Below are positions 37,934 to 45,042 of a stretch of DNA of 64,000 nucleotides, piece after piece (the first letter of the stretch is position 1; every line of letters begins with the position of its first letter). Below the pieces are notes generated by a model that was not told where the DNA came from, did no database searches, and was given only the letters and a program-made list of their open reading frames with translations. Origin of the DNA: Actinomycetospora cinnamomea. GTDB taxonomy: Bacteria > Actinomycetota > Actinomycetes > Mycobacteriales > Pseudonocardiaceae. Where the stretch lies: the NCBI RefSeq assembly GCF_003096675.1, contig NZ_QEKW01000006.1, positions 62,001 through 126,000 of the forward strand, written 5' to 3'. The position numbers were made by a program, and so were the translations under genes.

Positions 37934-39730
37934 TCAGCCGACCATGACGTGGTCCGGCGGGGCCGCGGTGACCGCGGGCAGGCGCAGCCGCACGGCCGTG
38001 CCGACGCCGGGGCGGGTGTCGACGTGGACGTCGCACTGCGAGCCGAACGCCGCGCGCATCCGGCGGGAGACCTCGGCGATGCCGCCGTGGCGCTGGTCGA
38101 CCTGGGACGCGGCCCGCGTGGCCTCCGGACCCATGCCCGCGCCGTCGTCGGACACCGTGATCACGCAGTCGGATCCGGAGCCGGCGGCGAACACGCTGAC
38201 CGCCCCGCCGCCGGGCACCGGCTCGATGCCGTGGCGCACGGCGTTCTCCACGAGCGGCGCCACCACGAACGGCGGCACGAGGACGCCGCGGACCTCGGGC
38301 GCCACGGCGACCTCGGCTCGCAGCCTGGCACCGAACCGGGCCTGCTCGAGCGTGAGGTAGCGCTCGGCGTTGTGCAGCTCGTCGCCGACCGTGGTCATCT
38401 CCCCGCCGGAGCGGAACGAGTAGCGCGTGAAGTCCGCGAACTCGGTGAGCAGCTCGCGGGCCCGGCCCGGGTCGGTGCGCACGTAGGACGCGATCGCGGT
38501 GAGCGTGTTGTGCACGAAGTGGGCCGAGAAGCGCGAGCGCAGCGCCGACTCGACGTCCGCGGGCGACGGCGCGGCCACGATCGAGGGGTCGAGCGGGGCG
38601 TCGCTGCGTCTACCGGTGACGTCGGTGCCGGCGCGGCGGATCGGGGCGCCCGGCGCCTCGGGGCCGTCGGTGGTCTCGAGCTCGTCGAGCTCGAGGTCGG
38701 TGTCGACCACCGGGGCGGCCAGCACGGGCGCGGCCACCGTCGCCGGGTGCGAGGGACGCAAGCCCTGCCACGTCGGGCGCTCGAGCAGCCCCGTGGCGGT
38801 CCAGCGTCGGTGCTCGACCTGGCCCACGAGCCGCGGCGCGAGCCAGCGGGCGGCCCCGCTCGCGTCCTCGGGCAGGGTGGCGTCGAACGGGCTGTCCGCG
38901 CGTTCGAGCGTCGCCAGCAGCCCGTCGAGCTCGCGACGTGCGCCGGCCGTGATGCCGGTGACGACGCGGCCGGAGTAGCGCAGCCCCGACTCCCCGGGGA
39001 CGCCGACGAGCAGCGCGCCGACGGTGTCGGGTCGCCCGCGCGCCGGGAGCCAGCCACCGACCACGACCTCCTGGGTGCGCCGCACCGGCGTCTCGATCCA
39101 GCTGCGCGAGCGCCGGCCGGCCTGGTAGGTCGACTCCAGGCGCTTGGCGACGACGCCGTCGAGCCCGTAGCGCCGCGCCGTGGAGATCACCGCCTCGGCG
39201 TCGACCCCGGTGAAGCACGGCGGGATGACCACCCTGCTGCCGGAGAGGTCGAGCTCGGCGAGCAGCTCGCGCCGCTGCCGGTAGGGCAGGCGCCGCGTCG
39301 ACGCGCCCGCGACCTCGAGCACGTCGAAGACGTAGTAGGAGACGGGCACCTGCGCCTGCAGGACCTCCGAGGGGTGGGCCACGCGGTGGCGCCGGCGCAG
39401 CTTGCCCGCGCTCGGCCGGCCGACGCCGTCGAGGGCCACGACGACCCCGTCGAGCACCAGCCCGCTGGTGCTCGTCCACGGGGCGAGCACCCCGAGCTCG
39501 GGGAAGTGCGACGTGACGTCGCGCCCGGCCTCGGTGACCAGGCGCAGGCCGTCGGGCTCCGTGCGGGCGAGGCAGCGCAGACCGTCCCAGAGGAACTCGA
39601 AGGCCCAGCCCGCGCCGCGCGGGACGTCGCCGCTGCTGGCGATCATGGGACGGTGGGGCGAGGCCTCGGTGCTCGCCGCGTCGGGCGGCGCGGTGTCCGT
39701 GAGGGTCGCCAGACGTGCCACCCGCGCCAC
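37934..39730 (-). CDS. DNA-ligase-like (catalytically degenerate) module fused to a LytS-type histidine kinase
   Basis: One open frame, 598 residues from GTG 39730; GTG 39721 fits the upstream GGGGGAGG better. Residues ~30-215 follow an ATP-dependent DNA ligase adenylation domain: FEFLWDGLR (44-52) replaces the KxDGxR motif with Leu at the lysine position, LDGVVVALDG (93-102) has Val for the motif III Glu, YVFDVLE is IIIa, DGVVAKR (191-197) is motif IV and RSRSWIETP (207-215) lacks the motif V lysines. An OB-like domain runs ~216-328, ending RWTATGLLERPTWQGLR. After a linker comes a complete kinase: AHFVHNTL with His404, N-box PLVENAVRHG (492-501), DDGAGMG and RHGGIAEV. No membrane segment. 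Presumably a cytoplasmic sensor that uses the ligase fold to bind DNA, RNA or nucleotide. No response regulator is adjacent. A TACCGT hexamer (39782-39787, minus strand) may be its -10. Confidence 0.85.
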   Translation of the reverse strand: MARVARLATLTDTAPPDAASTEASPHRPMIASSGDVPRGAGWAFEFLWDGLRCLARTEPDGLRLVTEAGRDVTSHFPELGVLAPWTSTSGLVLDGVVVALDGVGRPSAGKLRRRHRVAHPSEVLQAQVPVSYYVFDVLEVAGASTRRLPYRQRRELLAELDLSGSRVVIPPCFTGVDAEAVISTARRYGLDGVVAKRLESTYQAGRRSRSWIETPVRRTQEVVVGGWLPARGRPDTVGALLVGVPGESGLRYSGRVVTGITAGARRELDGLLATLERADSPFDATLPEDASGAARWLAPRLVGQVEHRRWTATGLLERPTWQGLRPSHPATVAAPVLAAPVVDTDLELDELETTDGPEAPGAPIRRAGTDVTGRRSDAPLDPSIVAAPSPADVESALRSRFSAHFVHNTLTAIASYVRTDPGRARELLTEFADFTRYSFRSGGEMTTVGDELHNAERYLTLEQARFGARLRAEVAVAPEVRGVLVPPFVVAPLVENAVRHGIEPVPGGGAVSVFAAGSGSDCVITVSDDGAGMGPEATRAASQVDQRHGGIAEVSRRMRAAFGSQCDVHVDTRPGVGTAVRLRLPAVTAAPPDHVMVG

Positions 39731-39906
39731 CTCCCCCGACCGGCTCGCCGCATGCCGGCGGGGTGATCGCCGGCACCCACCACGGTATCCGCGTGGCCCG
39801 ACGGTGACACCGTCCTCGGCGACGCGGCGCGCGGCAGCTGCGACCGGGGAGCAGCGAGACGCGACGAACGGCGCAACGGTCCCTGGCGCGGCCGGGCGAG
39901 GAGGGG

Positions 39907-40737
39907 TCAGGCCGCCAGTCCGGCGGCGACGACCGTCGAGGGACGTGCGGGCACGGGACCGGCCGGCTCGACCGACACCGCGTACCCGCGCGGCGCGGGC
40001 GCTCCGGGCGCCGGGGGCCCGGTCGGTGCCCCGAGCGGGCGTGTCACGCCGTCGGACGGGTCCATGACTGCGACGGCCTCGGGCACGTTGCCGGGCAGCC
40101 CGGTGGCCCAGAGGACGTAGTCGTGGGCCGGTGGTGCGGGCGGCATCGCGAGCGGCACGAGGCGGACCGGGGCGGCGGCGTCCGCAGGGTCGAGGACCAC
40201 GGCGGCCGCGTCGCCGCGCTCGCCGCGCAGGACGGCCGAGCGCAGGGACGGGTCGCGGGAGCGGGCGTCGGCGACCACGCGGTCGGCCTGCTCATCGAGA
40301 GCTGCGGCCGGGGTGTCCGGGGCTCCGCCCTGCGTGGACAGCACGCCCCCGGCGACCACCAGCCCGAGCCCGAGCACGACGGCGACGACGAGCCCGCCCA
40401 CCAGGCTGGGCCACCGTCGACGGGGGCGGTCGATCGGGGCGGCACCGGGGGGCGGGTCGAGCTCCGGGCCCGCGACGCGGGGCGGTGCGGGTCGCGCGGG
40501 CCGCGGCGGCGCGGGCTCGGCGAGCACGGCGTCGAGGACCCGCCGGCGCAGCGGGGGCGGCGGGTCGACCTGCGGCACCGCCGCCCCGAGGGCGGCGCCC
40601 ACCTCGAGCGCCTCGTCGAGGGCACGCCGGCAGGTGGCGCAGCTCGCCAGGTGGTCCCGGAGCGCAGCGTCCTCGTCCGGTTCGAGCGCGGAGAACGCGC
40701 CGCCGACGGCGTCGGCGGCGCGCGGGCAGGCGCTCAC
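39907..40737 (-). CDS. Zinc-containing anti-sigma factor, RskA-like, without adjacent sigma gene
   Basis: 276 residues from GTG 40737 (VSACPRAADAVGGAFSALEP). The N-terminal anti-sigma domain has H29-x3-C33-x2-C36 (DHLASCATCRRAL). A Pro-rich linker leads to one membrane segment (~125-148, LVGGLVVAVVLGLGLVVAGGVL) and an extracellular RskA-type domain (HDYVLWATGLPG, PEAVAVMDPSDG). It should hold an ECF sigma factor (SigK/SigL-like) at the membrane until proteolysis. No sigma gene is found on either side, so the partner is elsewhere or lost. Confidence 0.82.
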   Translation of the reverse strand: MSACPRAADAVGGAFSALEPDEDAALRDHLASCATCRRALDEALEVGAALGAAVPQVDPPPPLRRRVLDAVLAEPAPPRPARPAPPRVAGPELDPPPGAAPIDRPRRRWPSLVGGLVVAVVLGLGLVVAGGVLSTQGGAPDTPAAALDEQADRVVADARSRDPSLRSAVLRGERGDAAAVVLDPADAAAPVRLVPLAMPPAPPAHDYVLWATGLPGNVPEAVAVMDPSDGVTRPLGAPTGPPAPGAPAPRGYAVSVEPAGPVPARPSTVVAAGLAA

Positions 40738-40919
40738 GCGGGCTCCCGGGAGTGTGAGGGCGGTGCGGGGTGGTGGGCGGCCCCGCGGCCCGGTGTGGGT
40801 GGCGTGACCACGGGTGCACACCTCCTCGTCGGTGCCGCGACGGTCCCGTCAACGTTCGCCCGGGGGTCGCTGCCGGTTCGGCCGATCGGTCCTGGTCGCG
40901 GAAGCGTGTGGTCTGTGCG

Positions 40920-41153
40920 TTACCCCGTCCCGAGCTCCGCCAGCAGGTCGTCGCGGGCGAGCCCGAGGGCCGCGAGGCGCCGCCCGCGGGCCGGCACGTC
41001 CTCGTCGGCGAGCAGGAGGGCGATCTCTGCCTCCACGGCGGACAGCCGCTCGCGCGCCGCGGCCCGGGCGACGACCCGCTCGGCCTCGCGCGCGACCTCC
41101 CGGGCCGCGCGCCCGCCCCCGAACCACCGCTGCCACGTGTCTCGCCCCGCCAT
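40920..41153 (-). CDS. Small charged helical protein, unknown
   Basis: 77 residues from ATG 41153 with AAGGAGG six bases upstream, one of the strongest ribosome sites here; it ends in TAA, unusual for this DNA. Mostly Ala/Arg/Glu helix (AAREVAREAERVVARAAARERL) with a Leu-rich second half. No family recognised. It is divergent from a LacI regulator and the two operator-like palindromes lie between them, so it is a candidate target. Confidence 0.6.
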   Translation of the reverse strand: MAGRDTWQRWFGGGRAAREVAREAERVVARAAARERLSAVEAEIALLLADEDVPARGRRLAALGLARDDLLAELGTG

Positions 41154-41182
41154 GGCGTCCTCCTTGCGTCGTCCCGCCCGAC

Positions 41183-41194
41183 TAAACCGGTTCA
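41183..41194. promoter_or_regulatory. LacI-type operator, copy 1
   Basis: TAAACCGGTTCA, a one-mismatch copy of the palindrome TGAACCGGTTCA, 29 bases upstream of the small helical gene. CCGG-centred palindromes are typical LacI/GalR sites. Confidence 0.7.
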
Positions 41195-41239
41195 AAGCAG
41201 GATGGCGCAAGGGGTCGACGGCTCCGATCCGCGTGCTAT

Positions 41240-41251
41240 TGAACCGGTTCA
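41240..41251. promoter_or_regulatory. LacI-type operator, copy 2
   Basis: TGAACCGGTTCA, a perfect 12-bp palindrome 48 bases upstream of the lacI-type gene. It is 57 bp centre-to-centre from copy 1, close to five to six helical turns, which would allow looping. Confidence 0.75.
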
Positions 41252-41299
41252 CCGCAGCGGCCGTGCCCGGCGCCGTGCCCGGCGCGAGAGGATCAGGGC

Positions 41300-42361
41300 G
41301 TGGACCGGGCACGACGCGTCACCCTCGCGACGGTGGCGAGCGCGCTCGGCGTCTCCCGCGCGACCGTGTCCAACGCCTACAACCACCCCGAGCGCCTCAG
41401 CCCCCGGATGCGCAACCGCGTCCTGCACACCGCGCGGGAGCTCGGCTACGCCGGCCCCCACCCGCTGGCCGCGACGCTCTCGCGCGGGCGGGTCAACGCG
41501 CTGGGGCTGGTCCACGGCGCGCCCATGTCGTTCGGGTTCAGCGACCCGGCGGCGGTCCTCTTCCTGCAGGGCGTCAGTGAGGTCTGCGAGCGCGAGGACC
41601 TGGCCCTGGTGCTGATCGCGGGTGGGCCGGACAGCGCGGTGGCGCGGGTGGCGTTGGTCGACGCCGTCGTCTGCTACTGCGACGTGCCGGCCGAGGGCGG
41701 GCTCGCGACGATCGTCGAGAGGGGTCTGCCGTTCGTCGTCGTCGACGGTCCGCGGCTGCCGGGCGCCGGCCACGTGGGCATCGACGACCGTCGCGGCGCC
41801 GAGGTCGCGGCACGTCACCTCCTCGACCTCGGTCACACGCGGTTCGGCGTCGTGGCGATGCCCCTGCTCGAGGACGGGCGGGAGGGCACGGCCGACCTTG
41901 AGCGGCAGGCCCGTACCCGTTACCGCGCCTCCCGCGAACGCCTGGCGGGCTACCGCGAGGCGATCGAGGCCGCCGGGCACGACTGGGCCGCGGTCACCGT
42001 CGAGGAACGGTCGCCCTACGGCCGCGACGCGGGCGGGCGGGCCGCGGCGGCGCTCCTCGCCCGCGACCCGCACCCGACCGCGCTGCTCGCGATGAGCGAC
42101 GAGCTCGCCCTCGGCGCAATGGCCGCGGCCGCCGACGCGGGACTGGCGGTGCCGGGCGACGTGTCCGTCGTCGGGTTCGACGACGTCCCGGCGGCCGCCG
42201 ACGCCCACCCGCCCCTGACGACCGTGCGGCAGCCGCACCGCGAGAAGGGGCGGCTCGCCGCGTCGCTGCTGCTGCGCCCCGGCGGCGTCCACGACGACGA
42301 GCACCACCTGCCGGTCGAGCTGGTCGTGCGCGGGTCGACGGCACCGCCGCCGGCGCGCTGA
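41300..42361 (+). CDS. LacI-family transcriptional regulator
   Basis: 353 residues from GTG 41300. N-terminal helix-turn-helix VTLATVASALGVSRATVSNAYNHPERLS is the LacI signature. The periplasmic-binding-like domain has HVGIDDRRGAEVAARHLLDLGH and ALLAMSDELALGAMAAAADAGLAVPGDVSVVGFDDVPAA. The effector is unknown. It probably autoregulates through the two CCGG palindromes in the divergent promoter region. The next gene (MftD homologue) has its own promoter after a terminator. Confidence 0.93.
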   Translation: MDRARRVTLATVASALGVSRATVSNAYNHPERLSPRMRNRVLHTARELGYAGPHPLAATLSRGRVNALGLVHGAPMSFGFSDPAAVLFLQGVSEVCEREDLALVLIAGGPDSAVARVALVDAVVCYCDVPAEGGLATIVERGLPFVVVDGPRLPGAGHVGIDDRRGAEVAARHLLDLGHTRFGVVAMPLLEDGREGTADLERQARTRYRASRERLAGYREAIEAAGHDWAAVTVEERSPYGRDAGGRAAAALLARDPHPTALLAMSDELALGAMAAAADAGLAVPGDVSVVGFDDVPAAADAHPPLTTVRQPHREKGRLAASLLLRPGGVHDDEHHLPVELVVRGSTAPPPAR

Positions 42362-42381
42362 GCGCCTCCGGTCCCCCGCGA

Positions 42382-42421
42382 ACCGTCCGGCCCCTCCGAA
42401 CGGACGGTGACGGACCGTCCG
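42382..42421 (+). terminator. Hairpins after the lacI-type gene
   Basis: ACCGTCCG/CGGACGGT (42382-42389 and 42401-42408, 11-base loop), followed by the palindrome CGGACCGTCCG (42411-42421). They lie just before the TACGGT hexamer (42453-42458) that could start the MftD transcript. Confidence 0.5.
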
Positions 42422-42494
42422 CGCAGACACCGTGCGGGCCCACCGGCGACGTTACGGTGACCGGTGTTGCAGGTCACGGCTCGGGAAGGTGCTC

Positions 42495-43673
42495 ATGGCT
42501 GGTCAGTGGTTCGAGTCCGTCGCCGAGGCGCAGCGGCGCGCGCGCAAGCGTCTGCCGAGGTCGGTGTACGGCGCGCTGGTGGCCGGCAGCGAGGCGGGCG
42601 CGACGCTCGAGGACAACGTCGGGGCCTTCCGCGAGCTGGAGTTCCTGCCGCACGTGTGCGACCTGCCCTTCGAGAAGGACCTGACCACGACGGTCATGGG
42701 CCAGGAGATCTCGATGCCGGTGATGGTCTCGCCCACCGGGGTGCAGGCCGTCAACCCCGAGGGCGAGGTCGCCGTGGCGCGGGCGGCCAAGAACGCGGGC
42801 ACCGCGATGGGGCTCTCGTCGTTCGCCAGCCGCGCGATCGAGGACGTCGTCGAGGCCAACGACAAGACGTTCTTCCAGATGTACTGGGTGGGCGACCGCG
42901 ACACCCTCGCCGCCCGCGCCGAGCGCGCCAAGTCCGCCGGCGCCAAGGGCCTCATCGTCACCCTCGACTGGTCGTTCTCCCACGGCCGTGACTGGGGCAG
43001 CCCGTCCATCCCGGAGAAGATGGACTGGAAGACGATCCTCAAGTACATCCCCGAGGGCGTCCAGCGGCCGCGGTGGGGCCTCGAGTTCCTGCGCTCGGGC
43101 CGGATCCCCGACCTGACCGTGCCGAACATCCCCACGGAGGGCGAGCAGCCGCCCACGTTCTTCGGCGCCTACGGGCAGTGGATGTTCACCCCGCCGCCCA
43201 CCTGGGCCGACGTCGCGTGGCTGCGCGAGCAGTGGGGCGGCGACTCGCCGTTCTGCGTCAAGGGCATCACCCGCATCGACGACGCCAAGCGCGCCGTGGA
43301 CGCGGGCGCCACCGCGATCCAGGTGTCCAACCACGGCGGCAACAACCTCGACTCCACCCCGGCGCCGATCCGCGTGCTGCCCGGGATCGTCGAGGCGGTC
43401 GGCCGCGACGTCGAGGTCATCATGGACGGAGGCATCCGCCGCGGCAGCGACGTCGTCAAGGCCCTGTGCCTGGGCGCCCGCGCCGTCGCCATCGGGCGCG
43501 CGTACCTCTGGGGTCTCGCCGCGAACGGCCAGGCGGGCGTGGAGAACGTCTTCGAGATCCTGCGCAGCGGCATCGGCTCGGGGCTCATGGGCCTGGGCCG
43601 CCGCTCGGTGCACGACCTCGTGCCCGAGGACCTGATCATCCCGCCGAACTTCACGCGTCAGGCGGTGGTCTAG
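42495..43673 (+). CDS. mftD: FMN-dependent alpha-hydroxy-acid oxidase family, MftD (pre-mycofactocin synthase) type
   Basis: 392 residues from ATG 42495 with GGAAGG upstream. The family uses FMN to oxidise 2-hydroxy acids; MftD uses it to build pre-mycofactocin from the modified peptide. Diagnostic stretches WFESVAEAQRRARKRLP, SPTGVQAVNPEGEVAVARAA, MGLSSFASRAIEDVV, FSHGRDWGSPSIPEKM and RAYLWGLAANGQAGVENV are very close to Rv0694 as I remember it. The catalytic VSNHGGNNLD (His/Arg region) and DGGIRRGSDVVKA (FMN phosphate) are intact. None of mftA, mftB, mftC, mftE or mftF is within the window. Confidence 0.85.
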   Translation: MAGQWFESVAEAQRRARKRLPRSVYGALVAGSEAGATLEDNVGAFRELEFLPHVCDLPFEKDLTTTVMGQEISMPVMVSPTGVQAVNPEGEVAVARAAKNAGTAMGLSSFASRAIEDVVEANDKTFFQMYWVGDRDTLAARAERAKSAGAKGLIVTLDWSFSHGRDWGSPSIPEKMDWKTILKYIPEGVQRPRWGLEFLRSGRIPDLTVPNIPTEGEQPPTFFGAYGQWMFTPPPTWADVAWLREQWGGDSPFCVKGITRIDDAKRAVDAGATAIQVSNHGGNNLDSTPAPIRVLPGIVEAVGRDVEVIMDGGIRRGSDVVKALCLGARAVAIGRAYLWGLAANGQAGVENVFEILRSGIGSGLMGLGRRSVHDLVPEDLIIPPNFTRQAVV

Positions 43674-43700
43674 GCCCCCGGACGCCAGGCTCCGGTACAG

Positions 43701-43740
43701 ACGAAGGGCCCCTCCCGGTTCGCCGGGAGGGGCCCTTCGT
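43701..43740 (+). terminator. Strong intrinsic terminator after mftD
   Basis: A perfect 18-bp stem capped by a UUCG tetraloop (43719-43722), the strongest hairpin in the window; it is symmetric enough to act in both directions. Confidence 0.92.
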
Positions 43741-43760
43741 CGTCCGGTCCCCAAGGGGTT

Positions 43761-43781
43761 CACGGGGGCGGAGCCCCCGTG
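43761..43781 (-). terminator. Terminator hairpin after tRNA-Ser
   Basis: CACGGGGG/CCCCCGTG, 8-bp perfect stem with a 5-base loop, eight bases beyond the 3' end of the minus-strand tRNA. Confidence 0.65.
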
Positions 43782-43788
43782 GGCGCGG

Positions 43789-43874
43789 CGGTAGCGGTGG
43801 GATTCGAACCCACGGTGGGCAGAACCCACACGCGCTTTCGAGGCGCGCTCCTTTGGCCGCTCGGACACGCTACC
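43789..43874 (-). tRNA. tRNA-Ser (CGA anticodon)
   Basis: An 86-base cloverleaf on the minus strand with a long variable arm. Acceptor GGTAGCG/CGCTACC, anticodon stem CGCGC/GCGCG around CTCGAAA (anticodon CGA, reads TCG), variable arm GTGGGTTCTGCCCAC-like, T loop TTCGAAT. Discriminator G, no encoded CCA. Confidence 0.95.
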
Positions 43875-43884
43875 GCCGACAAGG

Positions 43885-44313
43885 CTACGGGACGCTCTCC
43901 TCGCGGTGACGACCGGGCCAGAAGCCGACCATCAGGGCCGCGCACTCGGCCTCGCGGACCCCGCCGACGACCTCGGGGCGGTGGTTGAGGCGCCGGTCGC
44001 GCACGACGTCCCACAGCGAGCCGACGGCCCCGGTGCGCGGCTCCCAGGCGCCGAAGACGATCCGGTCGACGCGGGCGAGCACCGCGGCGCCGGCGCACAT
44101 CGTGCAGAGCTCGAGGGTCACCGCCAGCGTGCAGCCGCCGAGCCGCCAGCGGTCGCCGTGGTGGCGGGCGGCCTCGCGCAGGGCGAGGATCTCGGCGTGC
44201 GCGGTGGGGTCGCCGAGGGCCTCGCGCGAGTTGCACGCCGCGGCCAGCTCGCGGCCCTCGGCGTCGACCACCACGGCGCCGACCGGGACGTCGTCCCCCG
44301 AGCCCCGGGCCAC
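43885..44313 (-). CDS. tadA: tRNA adenosine(34) deaminase TadA-like
   Basis: 142 residues from GTG 44313. The usual first helix of TadA lies upstream in frame (LLDQLVRRALEVARGSGDDVPVGAVVV), where the only start is CTG 44346, one base after the stop of the upstream gene; I think translation really begins there. Zinc site: HAE in TAHAEILALREAA and the CxxC in TLELCTMCAGA. The family has PCxxC; here the Pro is Leu. It should convert A34 to inosine in tRNA-Arg. Order with the associated protein and tyrA matches Rv3752c-Rv3754. Confidence 0.88.
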   Translation of the reverse strand: MARGSGDDVPVGAVVVDAEGRELAAACNSREALGDPTAHAEILALREAARHHGDRWRLGGCTLAVTLELCTMCAGAAVLARVDRIVFGAWEPRTGAVGSLWDVVRDRRLNHRPEVVGGVREAECAALMVGFWPGRHREESVP

Positions 44314-44347
44314 CTCCAGGGCCCGGCGGACGAGCTGGTCGAGCAGC

Positions 44348-44887
44348 TCAGGCGTCAGCGGTCTCGACGACCTTCGCCAGCTCGTCGGCGAAGCCGCAGC
44401 GGCGGGCGATCGCGGTGAGCTGCTCGTCGGGGTAGAGGTCGATCTCCTCGACGAGGACGGCGAGCTCGTCGGCCGGGACGCCGAGGTCGGCGAGCATGCC
44501 GAGGTCGCCCTCGGGCCACGGGTCGTCGTCGGCCTCGTCCTCGTCGGGCACCTCGAGGCGCAGCAGGTCGAGCACGTCGGCCGCGACGTCGTAGTCGAGC
44601 GCGGCGACGGCGTCGGAGAGCAGCAGCGACACCCCGCCGGGCGTGGGGCGCACGAGGACGAAGAACTCGTCGTCGACGTCGAGCATGCCCAGGACCGCGC
44701 CCGTGGAGCGCAGGCCGCGCAGGGCGCTGATGGCCGCGTCGAGATCGGCGAGGCTGCCGCGATCCATCGCGACCGCGCGCCAACGTCCCTCCTCGCGCGT
44801 CACCGCCACCGCCCACCCGTCGAGGGGTGCGACGGTGCCCGCGCCGCCGCGTGTCGCGGCGGAGCCTCCGGGGCCCTGACCTGCCAT
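44348..44887 (-). CDS. tRNA adenosine deaminase-associated protein
   Basis: 179 residues from ATG 44887. Matches the actinobacterial family that precedes tadA: DGWAVAVTREEGRWRAVAMD, VDDEFFVLVRPTPGGVSLLLSDAVAALDYDVAADVLDLL, then an acidic DEDEADDDPWPEGDLGMLADLG and EEIDLYPDEQLTAIARRCGF. Role unknown; presumed partner of TadA. Promoter is leaderless-type. Confidence 0.85.
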   Translation of the reverse strand: MAGQGPGGSAATRGGAGTVAPLDGWAVAVTREEGRWRAVAMDRGSLADLDAAISALRGLRSTGAVLGMLDVDDEFFVLVRPTPGGVSLLLSDAVAALDYDVAADVLDLLRLEVPDEDEADDDPWPEGDLGMLADLGVPADELAVLVEEIDLYPDEQLTAIARRCGFADELAKVVETADA

Positions 44888-44893
44888 GCCACT

Positions 44894-44899
44894 ACGGTA
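44894..44899 (-). promoter_or_regulatory. -10 hexamer (TACCGT) of the tadA operon
   Basis: TACCGT on the minus strand ends six bases before ATG 44887, consistent with a leaderless transcript. The rest of the 155-base gap to the divergent amidohydrolase shows nothing recognisable. Confidence 0.5.
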
Positions 44900-45042
44900 T
44901 GTCCGGGCCAGTGTCGAGTGGAAGTCTTGCGAGGTCACGGGCGCCGGACGGTCGACGGCGCACTGCCTCCGGTGCTCCACGCGGCGACCGGCAGGTGTCG
45001 GGAACGCGGCGACCACACGGCGGGGGTGCCAGGATCGGACGG

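Noticed and set aside
42432-42494. N-terminal extension of MftD from 42432
   Set aside because: No ribosome site there; ATG 42495 has GGAAGG and gives the family start.
43885-44887. Possible frameshift fusion of TadA and its associated protein
   Set aside because: Both are separate genes in mycobacteria; the one-base gap is ordinary coupling.
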